A stretch of 64,000 nucleotides of DNA from Blastomussa wellsi (taxonomy: Eukaryota; Cnidaria; Anthozoa; Scleractinia; Plerogyridae), in assembly GCA_947652115.1 (NCBI GenBank), contig OX393561.1, positions 36,298,770 through 36,362,769 on the forward strand, in the 5' to 3' direction. The notes beneath the pieces are model-generated. The model did no database searches and had not been told where the DNA came from. It saw only the letters and a list, made by a program, of their open reading frames with translations. Shown here one piece after another: positions 11,343 through 22,090 of the stretch; position 1 is the first letter of the stretch; the number at the start of each line of letters is the position of its first letter. Both the position numbers and the translations under genes were made by a program.

Positions 11343-14025
11343 CTGTATTGAACTACCAATCAGGTTTATAGTAATAATAGAAACCCAGAGAGGTGCCCTA
11401 TTCAAGAAGACCTCATACTCCCAGCTTCAAGTTTATTGGTAATTATTTAAACCCCCAAAACACCATAATTCAAGTTTAGGACTTTTGTTAGACACACATG
11501 TATGCATTGCAGTTCGGAAAATTGTCTCCTGTTCAAATTGTCGGCACTCCGAGAACTTCCTTTCTGCTCGCGACTTTTAGGCATTTGATCACAATCGATG
11601 GCGTCCGTAGTGCTAATGATGATATTTTAAAGCATTGAACAGTAGTCTGCACGAGAAGAAAATTGCCGCTTACTTTTTCGAAATATCTTTTTTCGTTACA
11701 GACATATTCAAGTTTTTAAGATATGCAAATTAGCTAAGTGATGACGTCATAGACTCAACCAAATTTTAATCAAATAAATGAAGTAAAGATATCTCACCCA
11801 GTTTGTATCAGAAATGTTTTTTTTTTTTTTTTTTTTAATAAATTTTAATGCGACACAATTACTTACATTACAATACAAAAAAAAAAGAAACAGTACTCTG
11901 CTGCAACAATAAATACTACTTACAATGGAGTACTAACACGACTAAGATACAAATACGTATATCACTTACGGTACATTGGTCTATCAGAAATGTTTGACTC
12001 TTTGCATCATGACTCTACTTGGTGAGTTGTACAATATGCGATTAACCATTTTGTTACCATGGCAACATGCTGGGTACCAGACCTCCCCAATGTTAAAGGC
12101 TATTCTGGCCATTTCTGGCCGTCAATTTTGATATTTCTCAATGACTCCGGAGCTACATGATTGCGCAAGCATATTTATGTGTTAGGTAGATTCTTTGGCC
12201 TGGTTTAATTTTTCTGGGCTAAAAATCACTAAAATATTGGAAACATATTTCAGGGGACTGGAAAAGAGTGTGTTGCCATGGAAACAAGATTAAGTTACAA
12301 CCATAGGTGTGTCGCATGAAGAATTATTACTGTGCCAAGTTTCAACTGTCTCTGTAGAAACCTGACCGAGATAGCCGTATTTTTTTACTTGCTATAAAAT
12401 TGGGTTGAGTAGATGACGTCACCAGTCTCCTGGTTTGCATATTTTACCAATTTTTTAAACTTGAATATCTCTGGAACTACTACAGATATTTGAAAACGGG
12501 AAACGGCAGTTTTAATCTCACATGAAGCACTGCACGTTTCCCTTCAAAAAGCAAGGTGTGAAAATTTGATCACAGTAGCACTTTAAGAGGAATTGAAACT
12601 CTGTTTGCGACTGTATCTGTGTGTCTCACTCGGCAAAAATATTCTTGTAACTTGGGCAACAGGCTTTCCCAAGGGAAACTTGAGGAGCAGATATAAAAAC
12701 ACCTCTCTCTCTCCAAAACTCCCACACCTTCGAAAAGCCTGACAGAGGAAAGGAGAATGTATAAACGGGTCAAATGTTACGTGAGGCTTTCTAACCACAC
12801 GCACGTGCGGGCACACAATCATACCTAATGGATTTCAGTTTCTGTCACGTAGCCTTTGTCGAGAGGTGACATCTTGTAGCTTTTTCTATGATTCAAACAG
12901 AGATATATAAGGGGACGATCGTCCAAATAAGCATTCCAGGGAACATCTTTTATTCCGCTTAAAGGTACGGATAAATTATTATCGGCTGTATGTGCTAGTT
13001 GGGACTGAAAGAGGTTAACAGTGTTACTAAAATTCACCGACCGTGCTATTTTTTTATCATTATTCTGGAAATGACTTGCTTCATACTAGCGATCACCATT
13101 TACGGTTGAGACAAATTCACCTTGAGTACTTCAAGGCCGGGGAGCCCTGTACATATAGTGACAACTTGGCTTCGGGAATGACTACGCTTTTGTTTATTAT
13201 TTTAGACGTCTCTCCTGCGGGTATTTTATTGCTTTAGCAAGCAATAGAGGACTTTTCCCGTGTTTACATAGCCTCATCCAAACACGAGGGGGTTTGGGAG
13301 AATTCGAGACAGTTATGCAAACCCGAGACGCAGTCGAGAGGAGTTTGAATAACTTTCGAGAATAACTTTCTTTCTTGAGAGTGCGCGTAGTAACTCAGTT
13401 ATTTTATAATTGTATTAAACCATAAGACATTTTAATACCCGTTTGCCATTATTGTTATACAATAATACCAACTCTAGACAACTCTAGCTGGTTTGGCTGC
13501 TTGCGAAGAAATTTAAGTAAACTTTACAAAAATATTTACATGGCTGACTTCCCGTATTGTCGCCGTGAACGACCGGAAATGGCTAATGTTTGTCGTGGAC
13601 GTGAGCAATGGCCTACACATACAATGCCAGGAAGAACATACAGAGGGGAATTATTTACAAAATAATAAACGTTTCTGCGTCAACCTTTCGCATAAGTCTC
13701 TACAGCTTCTAGGATAGAAGTTGCCACACATCGCACGTTGCGTAAGGAATTAAGGTAAATGCCCTTGTTTACACTTTTCGTTTGCTGCATAATTAATCTG
13801 CGAGATTTTGAAGAATTTAAGAGATGCAAATTTAAAACCCATCCTGGCGAAAATTCTTAGGCAAACGGTAAATCTGAGACTGTCAAGACAAGAGACTGAT
13901 ATCTGTTGTGAGAGAGTGATAACAGGGAGTTTAAGAAACCACGACGGCGACGCCACAGTGTCGATTAAAAAATGAATTTATATATTTTACCCACAAATCT
14001 CTCGAAACTCTAAAGTCATTTAGGT
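11343..14025. other. Intergenic, no gene seen
   Basis: No coding pattern. A poly-T run lies at about 11817-11836. 'gttaccatggcaaca' and 'gttgccatggaaaca' motifs at 12053-12290 resemble those near 20693-20925 and probably belong to a common old repeat. A further repeat fragment ('cgacggcgacgcc') near 13945 resembles one near 23155. Confidence 0.4.
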
Positions 14026-14028
14026 GGA

Positions 14029-14640
14029 TTGGGAAACGGAAACTCAGTTCCAATCCTCGACATCTCTTCTAAACAAATCTATGAAATCTTGGGGAAGAAG
14101 CAAATTCCACCCACTGCAAAAAGAAAACTAACAGATAAATACCCTGATATAAATGTGGAATGGGATGAAGTTTACTCTTTACCAGACAAGGGAGTTTCAA
14201 TACAAAATCTTAAATTGCATTGTCTACACAAATGAAAAACTTTATCAATATGGCTTAGTTGCCTCCCCTGGTTGCACCTTCTGTCAAGAAATAACAGAAT
14301 CCATCTAGCATTTACTCTTTTCCTGCAAAATATCCTCTGAATTCTGGAATCATGTCTCATCCTGGCTTAAAGACAATGGTATTTAAATTGAAACATTGAA
14401 GGAGTGGGACTTAATTTTTGGGAAGTTCGACATAAAAGACAATTTTATATTAATAAATTATTACTAGGGAATATTATACTAAAAAGTGTCAGAATAGCCT
14501 ACCGACGGTTCAGGGTTTTATTGCTCGGATCAAACTGATTTATAGATTTGAACTCCAAATTGCCAGAGAAATAAATAAGCTTTCACAACATTGTGTTAAA
14601 TGGAGAAAACTTGTTGAAGTATTGACCTAGGAAGAGATGG
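14029..14640 (+). pseudogene. C-terminal remnant of an L1/Tx1-type non-LTR retrotransposon
   Basis: Frames read through stops and shifts: first a 68-residue open stretch to 14235, then NEKLYQYGLVASPGCTFCQE, a stop, HLLFSC and SSEFWNHVSSWLK. The C-x2-C...H...C spacing and the aromatic FW after it are typical of the zinc-finger region downstream of the reverse transcriptase in L1-like elements. In-frame stops show it is dead. No RT core is present here. Confidence 0.55.
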
Positions 14641-14774
14641 TGGTGGAACGAATACCAAAAATACAAGTGAGTTAATGACTAAGTATATTTCTGTCTATGT
14701 TTCTTTAGCAGCTTGTAATATGTCCTATTTAATTGTGTGTACCGTTAAATTTCTTAATTTTTATAATTATTAAA

Positions 14775-14880
14775 TTAAAGAATGTCCAACAGTAGCAATT
14801 AAGCAGATACTGTTTATATGCGAATGCAGCCATAACACTACTGGAACAAAGACCTGAAAAGAAAATTTCAGGCTTTGAAC
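14775..14880 (-). mobile_element. Body of a SINE interrupted by the Gypsy element
   Basis: This is the 3' body of a minus-strand SINE whose tRNA-like head lies at 19405-19478, on the other side of the retrotransposon. The same body sequence ('gaatgtccaa.agtagcaatt') is present uninterrupted at 19543-19655, which shows the continuous form. Confidence 0.7.
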
Positions 14881-15067
14881 TGTTGATATGTTTGTAAGAT
14901 TACGAGTACGCCTGCATTGCGTGCCTATGTGTATGTAATTTAACCAGGACACCTTGCGGCCTTAGTTCTACCATGTGCTCGGTGTAACATGGCGGCCGTT
15001 GCTTATTAAACCGTTTGTTTGAGTTCATTGCTCGCCTCTTAAGTCTCCACCTTCTAAGCAATCAACA
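14881..15067 (+). repeat. 5' LTR of the Gypsy element
   Basis: 187 bp, starts TGTTGATATG and ends AATCAACA (TG...CA with a short inverted terminus). By eye it is identical over its length to 19218-19404. GAAC precedes it and GAAC follows the 3' LTR, a 4-bp target duplication. Confidence 0.92.
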
Positions 15068-15085
15068 TGGTGGCAGTGGTGGGAT
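15068..15085 (+). promoter_or_regulatory. Probable primer-binding site
   Basis: TGGTGGCAGTGGTGGGAT begins directly after the 5' LTR. TGG at this position pairs with the CCA end of a tRNA primer. The tRNA used was not identified. Confidence 0.6.
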
Positions 15086-15097
15086 GCAGCTAAGAGA

Positions 15098-18000
15098 ATG
15101 GCGACATCCGAATCCGGACAGTTCAGAATTCCACCCCCGCTAGATTTGAATTCGGGAAACATATCCGAGAATTACAAGAGATGGAGACGGCAAATGGAAG
15201 TCTATTTGGCCGCTTCTGGTGCATCCGCGAAAGACGAGAAGGTACAAACTGCAATTATTTTGAATTGTGCAGGCCCTCAAGTGTTAGAAGTGTATGATAA
15301 TTTTGCGTGGGAAAATCCCGAGGATAAACACAAGCCAGATAAAGTGCTGGAAGCCTTACAGAATTACTGTAATCCGAGAGACAATGAAGTCCTCGAGTCG
15401 CATAGGTTTTGGAACACTCCATACCAAGAGCCGTTTGACACATTCCTCACGGAGCTCAAAACGAGAGCAGCATCCTGTAACTTCCAGGAGAAAGACAGGA
15501 TGATGAGAGATAAAATCGTGTTTACTGTAGGTGGAAAACTTCAAGAGTTACTTCTTAGAGTGGATGGTTTGACCCTCGAGAAAGCTGTAAAAGTCTGTAG
15601 AGCTTATGAACAGTCTACCAAGCATGTTAAGGAGTTTAGAGACAACTCAAACCCCTCCAGTTCAGTAACAAAAGTGAACAAGGTAGCTCACAAACCCAGC
15701 CAAAGAGTCCCTCGCAGTAAGAAACCCGAAGGTGGAAACAGACATGCGAAGAAAGACAGTGAAGGTACGAAAGTTAATTGTAATTTCTGTGGTTATGAAC
15801 ATGAAAGAAACAAAGAAAAATGTCCTGCATGGGGGAAGACATGCGACAAGTGTAAAGGTCGAAATCACTTTAAGTCCAAATGCAAGAAAGTACATGCAGT
15901 GTCTCAAGATGGAAATGACGATTGTGATAACCAGTGGCTCATGGCTGTAAGCCATAAGCAAGAGAGTATTAATGCTACTTTAACTGTGAATGAACATGAT
16001 GCCAGTTTTCAACTTGACAGTGCAGCTGACGTCAACACCATTTGTCAGAAACATGTAAGGAAACACCAAGTGTCCCCAACTACAGTACGTCTGAATATGT
16101 GGAACAATACTAACATGAAACCTCTGGGGGAAACAGTCCTGAAGGTTGTGAATCCCCGCACTAGTGCTGAGTCAAAAGTAAAGTTTGTTGTGGTACCAAA
16201 TGGTTTCACCAACCTGTTAGGCCTAAAAACTATTCAGGAACTTGGTTTTATAACCATAAATGAGGAATGTTTCATTTCTCAGATTAAGGCCCCTCAACTT
16301 GGTGATCTGGGAGAAGCCACTCTCAGGATCAATGAAGATGCCCAACCAAAAGTGCTCCCAAGTAGAAAAATTCCTCTTGCGATCGAAGATGCTGTGAAGG
16401 AAGAATTAGATCGACTGGTAGAAAAGGGTGTGCTTGTACCCGTGACGGAGCCGACTGAGTGGGTCAGTCAAATGGCTGTTGTACACAAGCCTAGTGGTAA
16501 ATTACGCATATGCATTGATCCGCAACCGCTGAATACTGCACTTAAGCGTGAACACTACAGACTGCCAGTACTTGATGATGTACTTCCCAAGCTCAAGGAT
16601 GCCAAAGTTTTCAGCAAGCTTGATGTGCGAGAAGCTTATTGGCATGTCAGACTGGACGAAGAGTCCAGCAAACTGACCACGATGATTACCCCTTTTGGTC
16701 GATACAGGTGGAAGAGACTCCCTTTCGGACTCAAGGTATCAAGCGAGATCTTCCAGCGCAAGCTTGATGAGGCTTTGGGAGGTCTGGAAGGTGTATTCAG
16801 TGTTGTTGATGATGTAGTCATAGCAGGGTGTGGCCAGACGGTGGAGGAAGCTCAAATTGACAACCAGCGGAAACTGACTGAAACCTTGAAAAGGTGTGCT
16901 GAGAAGAACATTGTTCTGAATGAGGACAAGCAGCAGACTGGTTTAACTGAAATTACTTTCCATGGTCACAGAATCACAAAGGATGGTGTGAAAGTTGACG
17001 AGGCTAAAGTGCAAGCTATTGGTAATATGCCGGCACCGACTGACGTAGCAGGTGTAAAACGTCTCTGTGGCATGGTACAGTACATGTCAAGATTCCTGCC
17101 TGACCTTGCTCAAACGCTTGAACCAATCCGTGCTCTAACAAGGAAGGACACTCCATTCGTGTGGTCCACAGAATGCGAGAATGCTTTTGACACGCTAAAG
17201 AGAATTCTTTCTGAATCACCACGCCTGGCCTATTTTGATGCTTCAAAAGAAGTTGTGATTCAAGTGGATAGTAGCAATCATGGGATCGGTGCTGTTCTGC
17301 TTCAAGAAGGGCGTCCCATAGAGTATGCATCCCGAGCGCTTACACCGTCGGAGAGAAACTGGGCACAGATTGAAAAGGAAGCCCTATCAGTTCTGTATGG
17401 CCTTGAGAGATTTGACCAGTACACCTATGGCAGACCTGTGAAAGTCGAAAATGATCACAAACCTCTTGCTGCCATATTACAAAAGCCTTTGAGCCAAGCA
17501 CCCAAGCGTCTTCAGGACATTATGATGCGGTATCACAGATACGACGTCCATTTTGTATTTGTTAAAGGTACTGACTTACTCATTGCTTACACGCTGAGTA
17601 GAGCCCACCAAGACGATAGTGGAAATGATCAGGGTGACCGTGCTCGAATCATGAATGTCAATGTGTTTGGTGACATCCCAGACAAGCGACTTGATGAGAT
17701 ACGAGAAGCAACTTTGTGTGATGCTAGTCTGCAGATTGTGATGAAGTTAGCGTTGGAAGGGTGGCCAGCAGACAAGCGTGGAACTCCGGTGTGTGCATTG
17801 CCGCATTTTGATGTACGTGACTGTCTAAGTGTTGTGGATAGAATTTTGGTTAAAGGAGAAGCAGTTGTGATTCCCACGGCGTTGAGGCCATCAATCAAGA
17901 AAAGACTGCACAGTGCCCATCTAGGCCGTGACAGTATGTTGCGTCGAGCCAGAGGAACAGTGTATTGGCCTAACATGGCCAGTGACATCAAGCAAATAGC

Positions 18001-19042
18001 CGACATGTGTGAAACTTGCCAGGAAATGAAACCACGGAACTCACCAGAACCACTGAAGCAGCACAGTGATGGTAATGAACCATGGCAGAAGATTGGCGTG
18101 GATCTATTTGAGATTGCTGGAAAGCACTACTTGGCAGTGGTAGACTACTACTCCAATTTCATCGAGATAGATTTGCTGACAACAATCACAAGTGCACGTG
18201 TTGTAACACTGCTTAAAAAACATTGTGCGCGTTATGGCATACCGAGGATGATCGTGTCGGATGGAGGTCCGCAATTTACCAGCCAAGAGTTTAATTCATT
18301 TGTGCAAGACTGGGGTATAACTCATGTTACCTCATCACCAATGCACCAGAGAGCTAACGGGAGAGCTGAATCTGCTGTAAAAATCATGAAACACCTTCTT
18401 ATCAAAACTTACAAGGAAGGAGGTGATCCTTATGAAGCGATGTTAGAGCAAAGAAACACCCCTCGTCAAGATACAGGTTGTAGTCCGACAGAAATGATGT
18501 TCAACAGAAGAACGCGCAGTTTCCTTCCTAGAATGAGCAGTAACCCAAAGAACACTCTTGTTAAAGAGAAGCGTGATGCACGCAAACGCAGTGTTAAGAA
18601 AGCTCATGACCGGAAGTCCCGAAAACTTTCAGAAATAAATGTTGGAGAATCAGTATTCTTTCAGCATACTGAAGGACGGAACTGGCAATTAGGCAAAATT
18701 ACTGACATTCTCGGACCTAACACTTATCAAGTCAGTGGTCCTAATGGAGGAACGTACAGGAGAAATCGTGTGCACATGAGACAGACCAAGGTGACACCAA
18801 AGGCTCGCGATCTGTCCCCTGTTCTCCCGCCTCGCACTCCTGATCTGACACCATTGACATTACTGGAGAAGGCTCCACAAGTATGCAACCCACCCACAGA
18901 CCCTCCAGTAGAAACCAGCCAACCATGTAGCGTAAAAGAGAAGATTGCACCTATGGACAGTCCTAGACAGTCACTAAGTACAAACCGACCAAGGCGTGAA
19001 ATCAGACCGCCAGTCCGCTTCAAAGATTACGTAACTAAGTAG
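15098..19042 (+). CDS. Gag-Pol polyprotein of the Gypsy element
   Basis: Single uninterrupted ORF of 1314 residues. In order: a Gag region; zinc-knuckle-like cysteine clusters near residues 228-262 (CNFCGYEH..., CDKCKGRNHFKSKC); an aspartic protease motif LDSAAD near 306; reverse transcriptase with KLDVREAYWHVRL near 508 and VVDD near 569 (catalytic DD kept); RNase H from about 720 (QVDSSNHGIG); integrase with an HHCC-type finger (about 935-975, ending CETC) and the D, D, E triad in GVDLFE, VSDGGPQF and GRAESAVK (about 1000, 1053, 1090). Gag and Pol are in one frame, so no frameshift is needed. Odd point: the usual ADxLSR motif at the end of RNase H reads AYTLSR near 828, losing an acidic residue. 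No chromodomain is seen. Confidence 0.95.
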   Translation: MATSESGQFRIPPPLDLNSGNISENYKRWRRQMEVYLAASGASAKDEKVQTAIILNCAGPQVLEVYDNFAWENPEDKHKPDKVLEALQNYCNPRDNEVLESHRFWNTPYQEPFDTFLTELKTRAASCNFQEKDRMMRDKIVFTVGGKLQELLLRVDGLTLEKAVKVCRAYEQSTKHVKEFRDNSNPSSSVTKVNKVAHKPSQRVPRSKKPEGGNRHAKKDSEGTKVNCNFCGYEHERNKEKCPAWGKTCDKCKGRNHFKSKCKKVHAVSQDGNDDCDNQWLMAVSHKQESINATLTVNEHDASFQLDSAADVNTICQKHVRKHQVSPTTVRLNMWNNTNMKPLGETVLKVVNPRTSAESKVKFVVVPNGFTNLLGLKTIQELGFITINEECFISQIKAPQLGDLGEATLRINEDAQPKVLPSRKIPLAIEDAVKEELDRLVEKGVLVPVTEPTEWVSQMAVVHKPSGKLRICIDPQPLNTALKREHYRLPVLDDVLPKLKDAKVFSKLDVREAYWHVRLDEESSKLTTMITPFGRYRWKRLPFGLKVSSEIFQRKLDEALGGLEGVFSVVDDVVIAGCGQTVEEAQIDNQRKLTETLKRCAEKNIVLNEDKQQTGLTEITFHGHRITKDGVKVDEAKVQAIGNMPAPTDVAGVKRLCGMVQYMSRFLPDLAQTLEPIRALTRKDTPFVWSTECENAFDTLKRILSESPRLAYFDASKEVVIQVDSSNHGIGAVLLQEGRPIEYASRALTPSERNWAQIEKEALSVLYGLERFDQYTYGRPVKVENDHKPLAAILQKPLSQAPKRLQDIMMRYHRYDVHFVFVKGTDLLIAYTLSRAHQDDSGNDQGDRARIMNVNVFGDIPDKRLDEIREATLCDASLQIVMKLALEGWPADKRGTPVCALPHFDVRDCLSVVDRILVKGEAVVIPTALRPSIKKRLHSAHLGRDSMLRRARGTVYWPNMASDIKQIADMCETCQEMKPRNSPEPLKQHSDGNEPWQKIGVDLFEIAGKHYLAVVDYYSNFIEIDLLTTITSARVVTLLKKHCARYGIPRMIVSDGGPQFTSQEFNSFVQDWGITHVTSSPMHQRANGRAESAVKIMKHLLIKTYKEGGDPYEAMLEQRNTPRQDTGCSPTEMMFNRRTRSFLPRMSSNPKNTLVKEKRDARKRSVKKAHDRKSRKLSEINVGESVFFQHTEGRNWQLGKITDILGPNTYQVSGPNGGTYRRNRVHMRQTKVTPKARDLSPVLPPRTPDLTPLTLLEKAPQVCNPPTDPPVETSQPCSVKEKIAPMDSPRQSLSTNRPRREIRPPVRFKDYVTK

Positions 19043-19204
19043 AGACCACAAATCATTGAGACTGTTAATTTCGACATTGTCTATTGTATGGTGGACATAG
19101 CCGTTTTGATTAGACATTTGAGCGTGTGACGTTGTTGTTTTAGGAAAGTTTTTCCAGACATGTGATTCTTCTTAGTTGTTAGTTTTTCGTGAGTTTTCTT
19201 TCCT

Positions 19205-19217
19205 AAAGAAGGAGGGA
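19205..19217 (+). promoter_or_regulatory. Polypurine tract
   Basis: AAAGAAGGAGGGA lies directly upstream of the 3' LTR, where plus-strand priming takes place in LTR retrotransposons. Confidence 0.75.
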
Positions 19218-19404
19218 TGTTGATATGTTTGTAAGATTACGAGTACGCCTGCATTGCGTGCCTATGTGTATGTAATTTAACCAGGACACCTTGCGGCCTT
19301 AGTTCTACCATGTGCTCGGTGTAACATGGCGGCCGTTGCTTATTAAACCGTTTGTTTGAGTTCATTGCTCGCCTCTTAAGTCTCCACCTTCTAAGCAATC
19401 AACA
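19218..19404 (+). repeat. 3' LTR of the Gypsy element
   Basis: 187 bp; no difference from the 5' LTR was found by eye. It ends AATCAACA and is followed by GAAC. Confidence 0.92.
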
Positions 19405-19478
19405 GAACGGGATTCGAACCCACGACGTCTGCGTTGCCGGTGTAGTGCTCTACCAACTGAGCTATCAAAGCCACATGA
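19405..19478 (-). mobile_element. tRNA-like head of the interrupted SINE
   Basis: The minus strand reads GGCTTTGATAGCTCAGTTGG ... GGTTCGAATCC: pol III A and B boxes of a tRNA-derived SINE (family 2). Its body continues at 14880-14775 across the retrotransposon. The anticodon arm pairs poorly, so it is not scored as a tRNA gene. Confidence 0.65.
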
Positions 19479-19542
19479 GAGCGGCCGTATGTGGGTTAGC
19501 CAATAAAGTGGACGAAATACCTGGCGGGGTAAGGTGAATAAT

Positions 19543-19680
19543 AAATTAAAGAATGTCCAATAGTAGCAATTAAGCAGATACTGTTTATATGCGAATGCAG
19601 CCATAACACTACTGGAACAAAGACCTGAAAATAAAATTTCAGGCTTTGAACGGGATTCGAACCCACGGCAGAGCAGAGGC
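19543..19680 (-). mobile_element. Second copy of SINE family 2, truncated head
   Basis: Repeats the body at 14775-14880 with few differences and runs on into 'gggattcgaaccca', the B-box part of the head, before breaking off. It confirms the uninterrupted order of the SINE hit by the Gypsy element. Confidence 0.65.
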
Positions 19681-19689
19681 TTATTTTTC

Positions 19690-21360
19690 AATAGCTCATT
19701 TTTTTTTCATTTCATAGCACGAAACCACTAAAAAGTTAAGTTCTCTCTACCAGCAAATGTTTATCAGGAATGATTCCGTTCAGAATTATTAATTTTAAAC
19801 TTCTCATGCGTGTTCGGGTTTTCTTTTTGGACAAAAAACTGGGGGGGGACTCCCGGCCCCTCCCCTCCCTTGCTACCGCACTGGAAAGGGTATATTTCCC
19901 ACGTATATCCTAGTTTCGTTAATGAAAGCAATCTCCTAAAATTGAAAGGCGTCTGTAATCAAGATTGGAAAATCAATAATGGCACTATTCACACAAATAA
20001 ATCTTCCAAAGCAATTACTGATCACTACTTATACCAACTCACACATGTGCAAAAAGCAACCAAAGGATTATAATAATTCTAATTTTAGCCCGAGCCTACG
20101 GCTTGGGATAACATGAGCCTGAGTCGGGCCAAAAACATGTTTACGGCCCGCGAACATCAACTCTATTGTTATATTATATGGCAACATAGTCTTGAGGCAA
20201 ACCCGCGCGTTCTGATTGGCTCTTTCTTGGTGCACTGACTGGCAAATTCAAACTTTGCTACTAAACCAGCGAAAAGTAAACGTGTAAATAATCTCACTCA
20301 ATAAATTTGTTTTCGAACTCGTGGCAACCTGTTCTTGCCACGACCTCGGGCCAGTATTCCCCAGTATGGCCCTCGCGCTCTTAATATTAATCCTGGAAGT
20401 CTGCTCAGCTCAGGTATTCCAATGTGTTCAAATTGCGCCAGGATGTGTCTTTGGAAAGCTGAGCTGGCCTTAACACTGTCGAGCTCTCCTTCTGAGAACT
20501 ATTACAGTCTAAATACATTAAGCCTAATTCTCACTATTCTTACCAGACGATCTGCAAGATGTGAATTTGAGGTGGCTCACAATAGTATAAAGCTATTACA
20601 GCTAGGCCGATAATGCAGATGAAAAACATTTAGCGTAATCTTGTAGAATATTTATCAGTAAACAGAGTCAGATATAAATGGAGGCAAACTCTGTTGCCAT
20701 GGAAACATTAGAATAGGTCAAAGCCACTTTAAATTTATGAAAAAATAACGTAGCTCTGAAATTTTCAGAATTTTTTAAAGATCTGCAGAAATGTTCCTTT
20801 CATCGACCTAACCAAAATATGTAAAACCAAAAATTTTCATTGAGTAGTTTTCAAGTTATTACCCTGAAAAGTTCAAATATAGGGCATCCTTGACCACTTT
20901 TGACGTTGCCAAGGCAACGAATTTCGACGTTAAAAGGGCAGCAATTCGTTCATTGGTAAAATTTACACACGTTTATCCAAAAGTTATCCTCCAGCATTAT
21001 TGGTGTAGTTACGGAAGACAAGGATGTGTGAGCCACCTTAACTAAATGACATTAAGAGAGACGCCACATCAGCGTTTTCATCCGGGTCCTCTATCCAGGT
21101 CGAGTTTGTTTAAGAACGTTACTGCATGTTGGTTCAGTAAAAAAATGCAAAATCGGAAATGGCTAAAATACTGATGGTATTCCTCTCGAAACAAAAGTTG
21201 CCATTCGTTCAGTTTCCTTTCTTTGAACGCTAGCTATAGTGTCCTGTAGTATTTGCAAGGAATATTTACGATTTATGTGCAAAGGGTCAACAAAAAAACC
21301 GCTTCGATGAGTGGGTGCCCCAGGATTAATGTTCTTAATAAACGCTTAAAATGACTGGCG
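19690..21360. other. Intergenic, no gene seen
   Basis: No coding pattern. Near 19935-20070 there is a short Lys/Asn-rich open stretch without motifs. 'gttgccatggaaaca' (20693) and 'gttgccaaggcaacg' (20908) resemble the repeat near 12053-12290. Confidence 0.4.
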
Positions 21361-21364
21361 TCAC

Positions 21365-21711
21365 GGTGTGCGACAAATGCAGACTGCAGACCGGCAGAAT
21401 TGTTTTAAGGAAATATATATGGTGTTACCATTACTGTTATTGAGAACTAACCGCAAAAAGGCTAACCCTGGTGCTAACCAGAGTGATATTCAGGCTAACC
21501 GGAGTGATATTTAAGCTAACCGGAGTGATATTCATGCTAACCGGAGTGATATTTAAGCTAACCGGAGTGATATTCAGGCTAACCGGAGTGATATTTAAGC
21601 TAACCGGAGTGATATTCAGGCTAACCAGAGTGATATTTAAGCTAACCGGAGTGATATTCATGCTAACCAATTGCCAGTCTGCAGGTCTGCAGTCTGCATT
21701 TGTCGCACACC
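21365..21711. repeat. 21-bp minisatellite framed by a 33-bp inverted repeat
   Basis: About ten tandem copies of a 21-bp unit (GCTAACCGGAGTGATATT plus three bases, alternating CAG/TAA/CAT) fill 21461-21667. They are flanked by 21365-21397 and 21679-21711, which are inverted copies of each other with one mismatch ('ggtgtgcgacaaatgcagac'). This is the architecture of a MITE carrying an internal tandem array. Long open frames across it come only from the 21-bp (multiple of three) period. Confidence 0.85.
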
Positions 21712-22090
21712 ACTCCAAGAGAAACATTGACAGTTTAAATGGCCAAATTGTGTTATCATATCATTTTCATATTTAATATTCGACGACAAAATACCGATAT
21801 GCACTTTTCTTGCCAGCTGAAGCCCTAATTAAGGTTAAATTCATTCTTGAAACAAAATTGGAATAATATTAACGGGAACCGCGCAATTGCCTTCGGCAAT
21901 TATTCCATTCATTATCACCAGGGTCGGCCACTTGCTCTTTTAAGGCGAAAAACCATTGGCTCCCATAGAACAATAGAAAGCAGGTCTCATAGACGCCTCG
22001 CAAACCTAGAGAGCAATTTCTAGAGCAGATGTGTTGATAACGAGCAAATATAATATAGAGGTAACAGAGAGTTCTACGGTATCTAGAGCC

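Larger units (their letters stand above)
14881..19404 (+). mobile_element. Full-length Ty3/Gypsy LTR retrotransposon
   Basis: 4.5-kb element: 187-bp LTRs, a primer-binding position right after the 5' LTR, one gag-pol ORF, a purine-rich tract right before the 3' LTR, and a GAAC target duplication. Domain order protease, reverse transcriptase, RNase H, integrase is the Ty3/Gypsy order. Matching LTRs and an open ORF point to a recent insertion. It has landed in a tRNA-derived SINE. An env-like ORF is not present. Confidence 0.93.

Noticed and set aside
19405..19478. Possible functional tRNA gene
   Set aside because: Anticodon arm pairs poorly and it is the head of a SINE cut by the Gypsy element.
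21437..21776. Long open frames on both strands with LTGVIF / SLNITPV repeats
   Set aside because: They come from the 21-bp period of the minisatellite, which keeps any frame open; no start context or domain.
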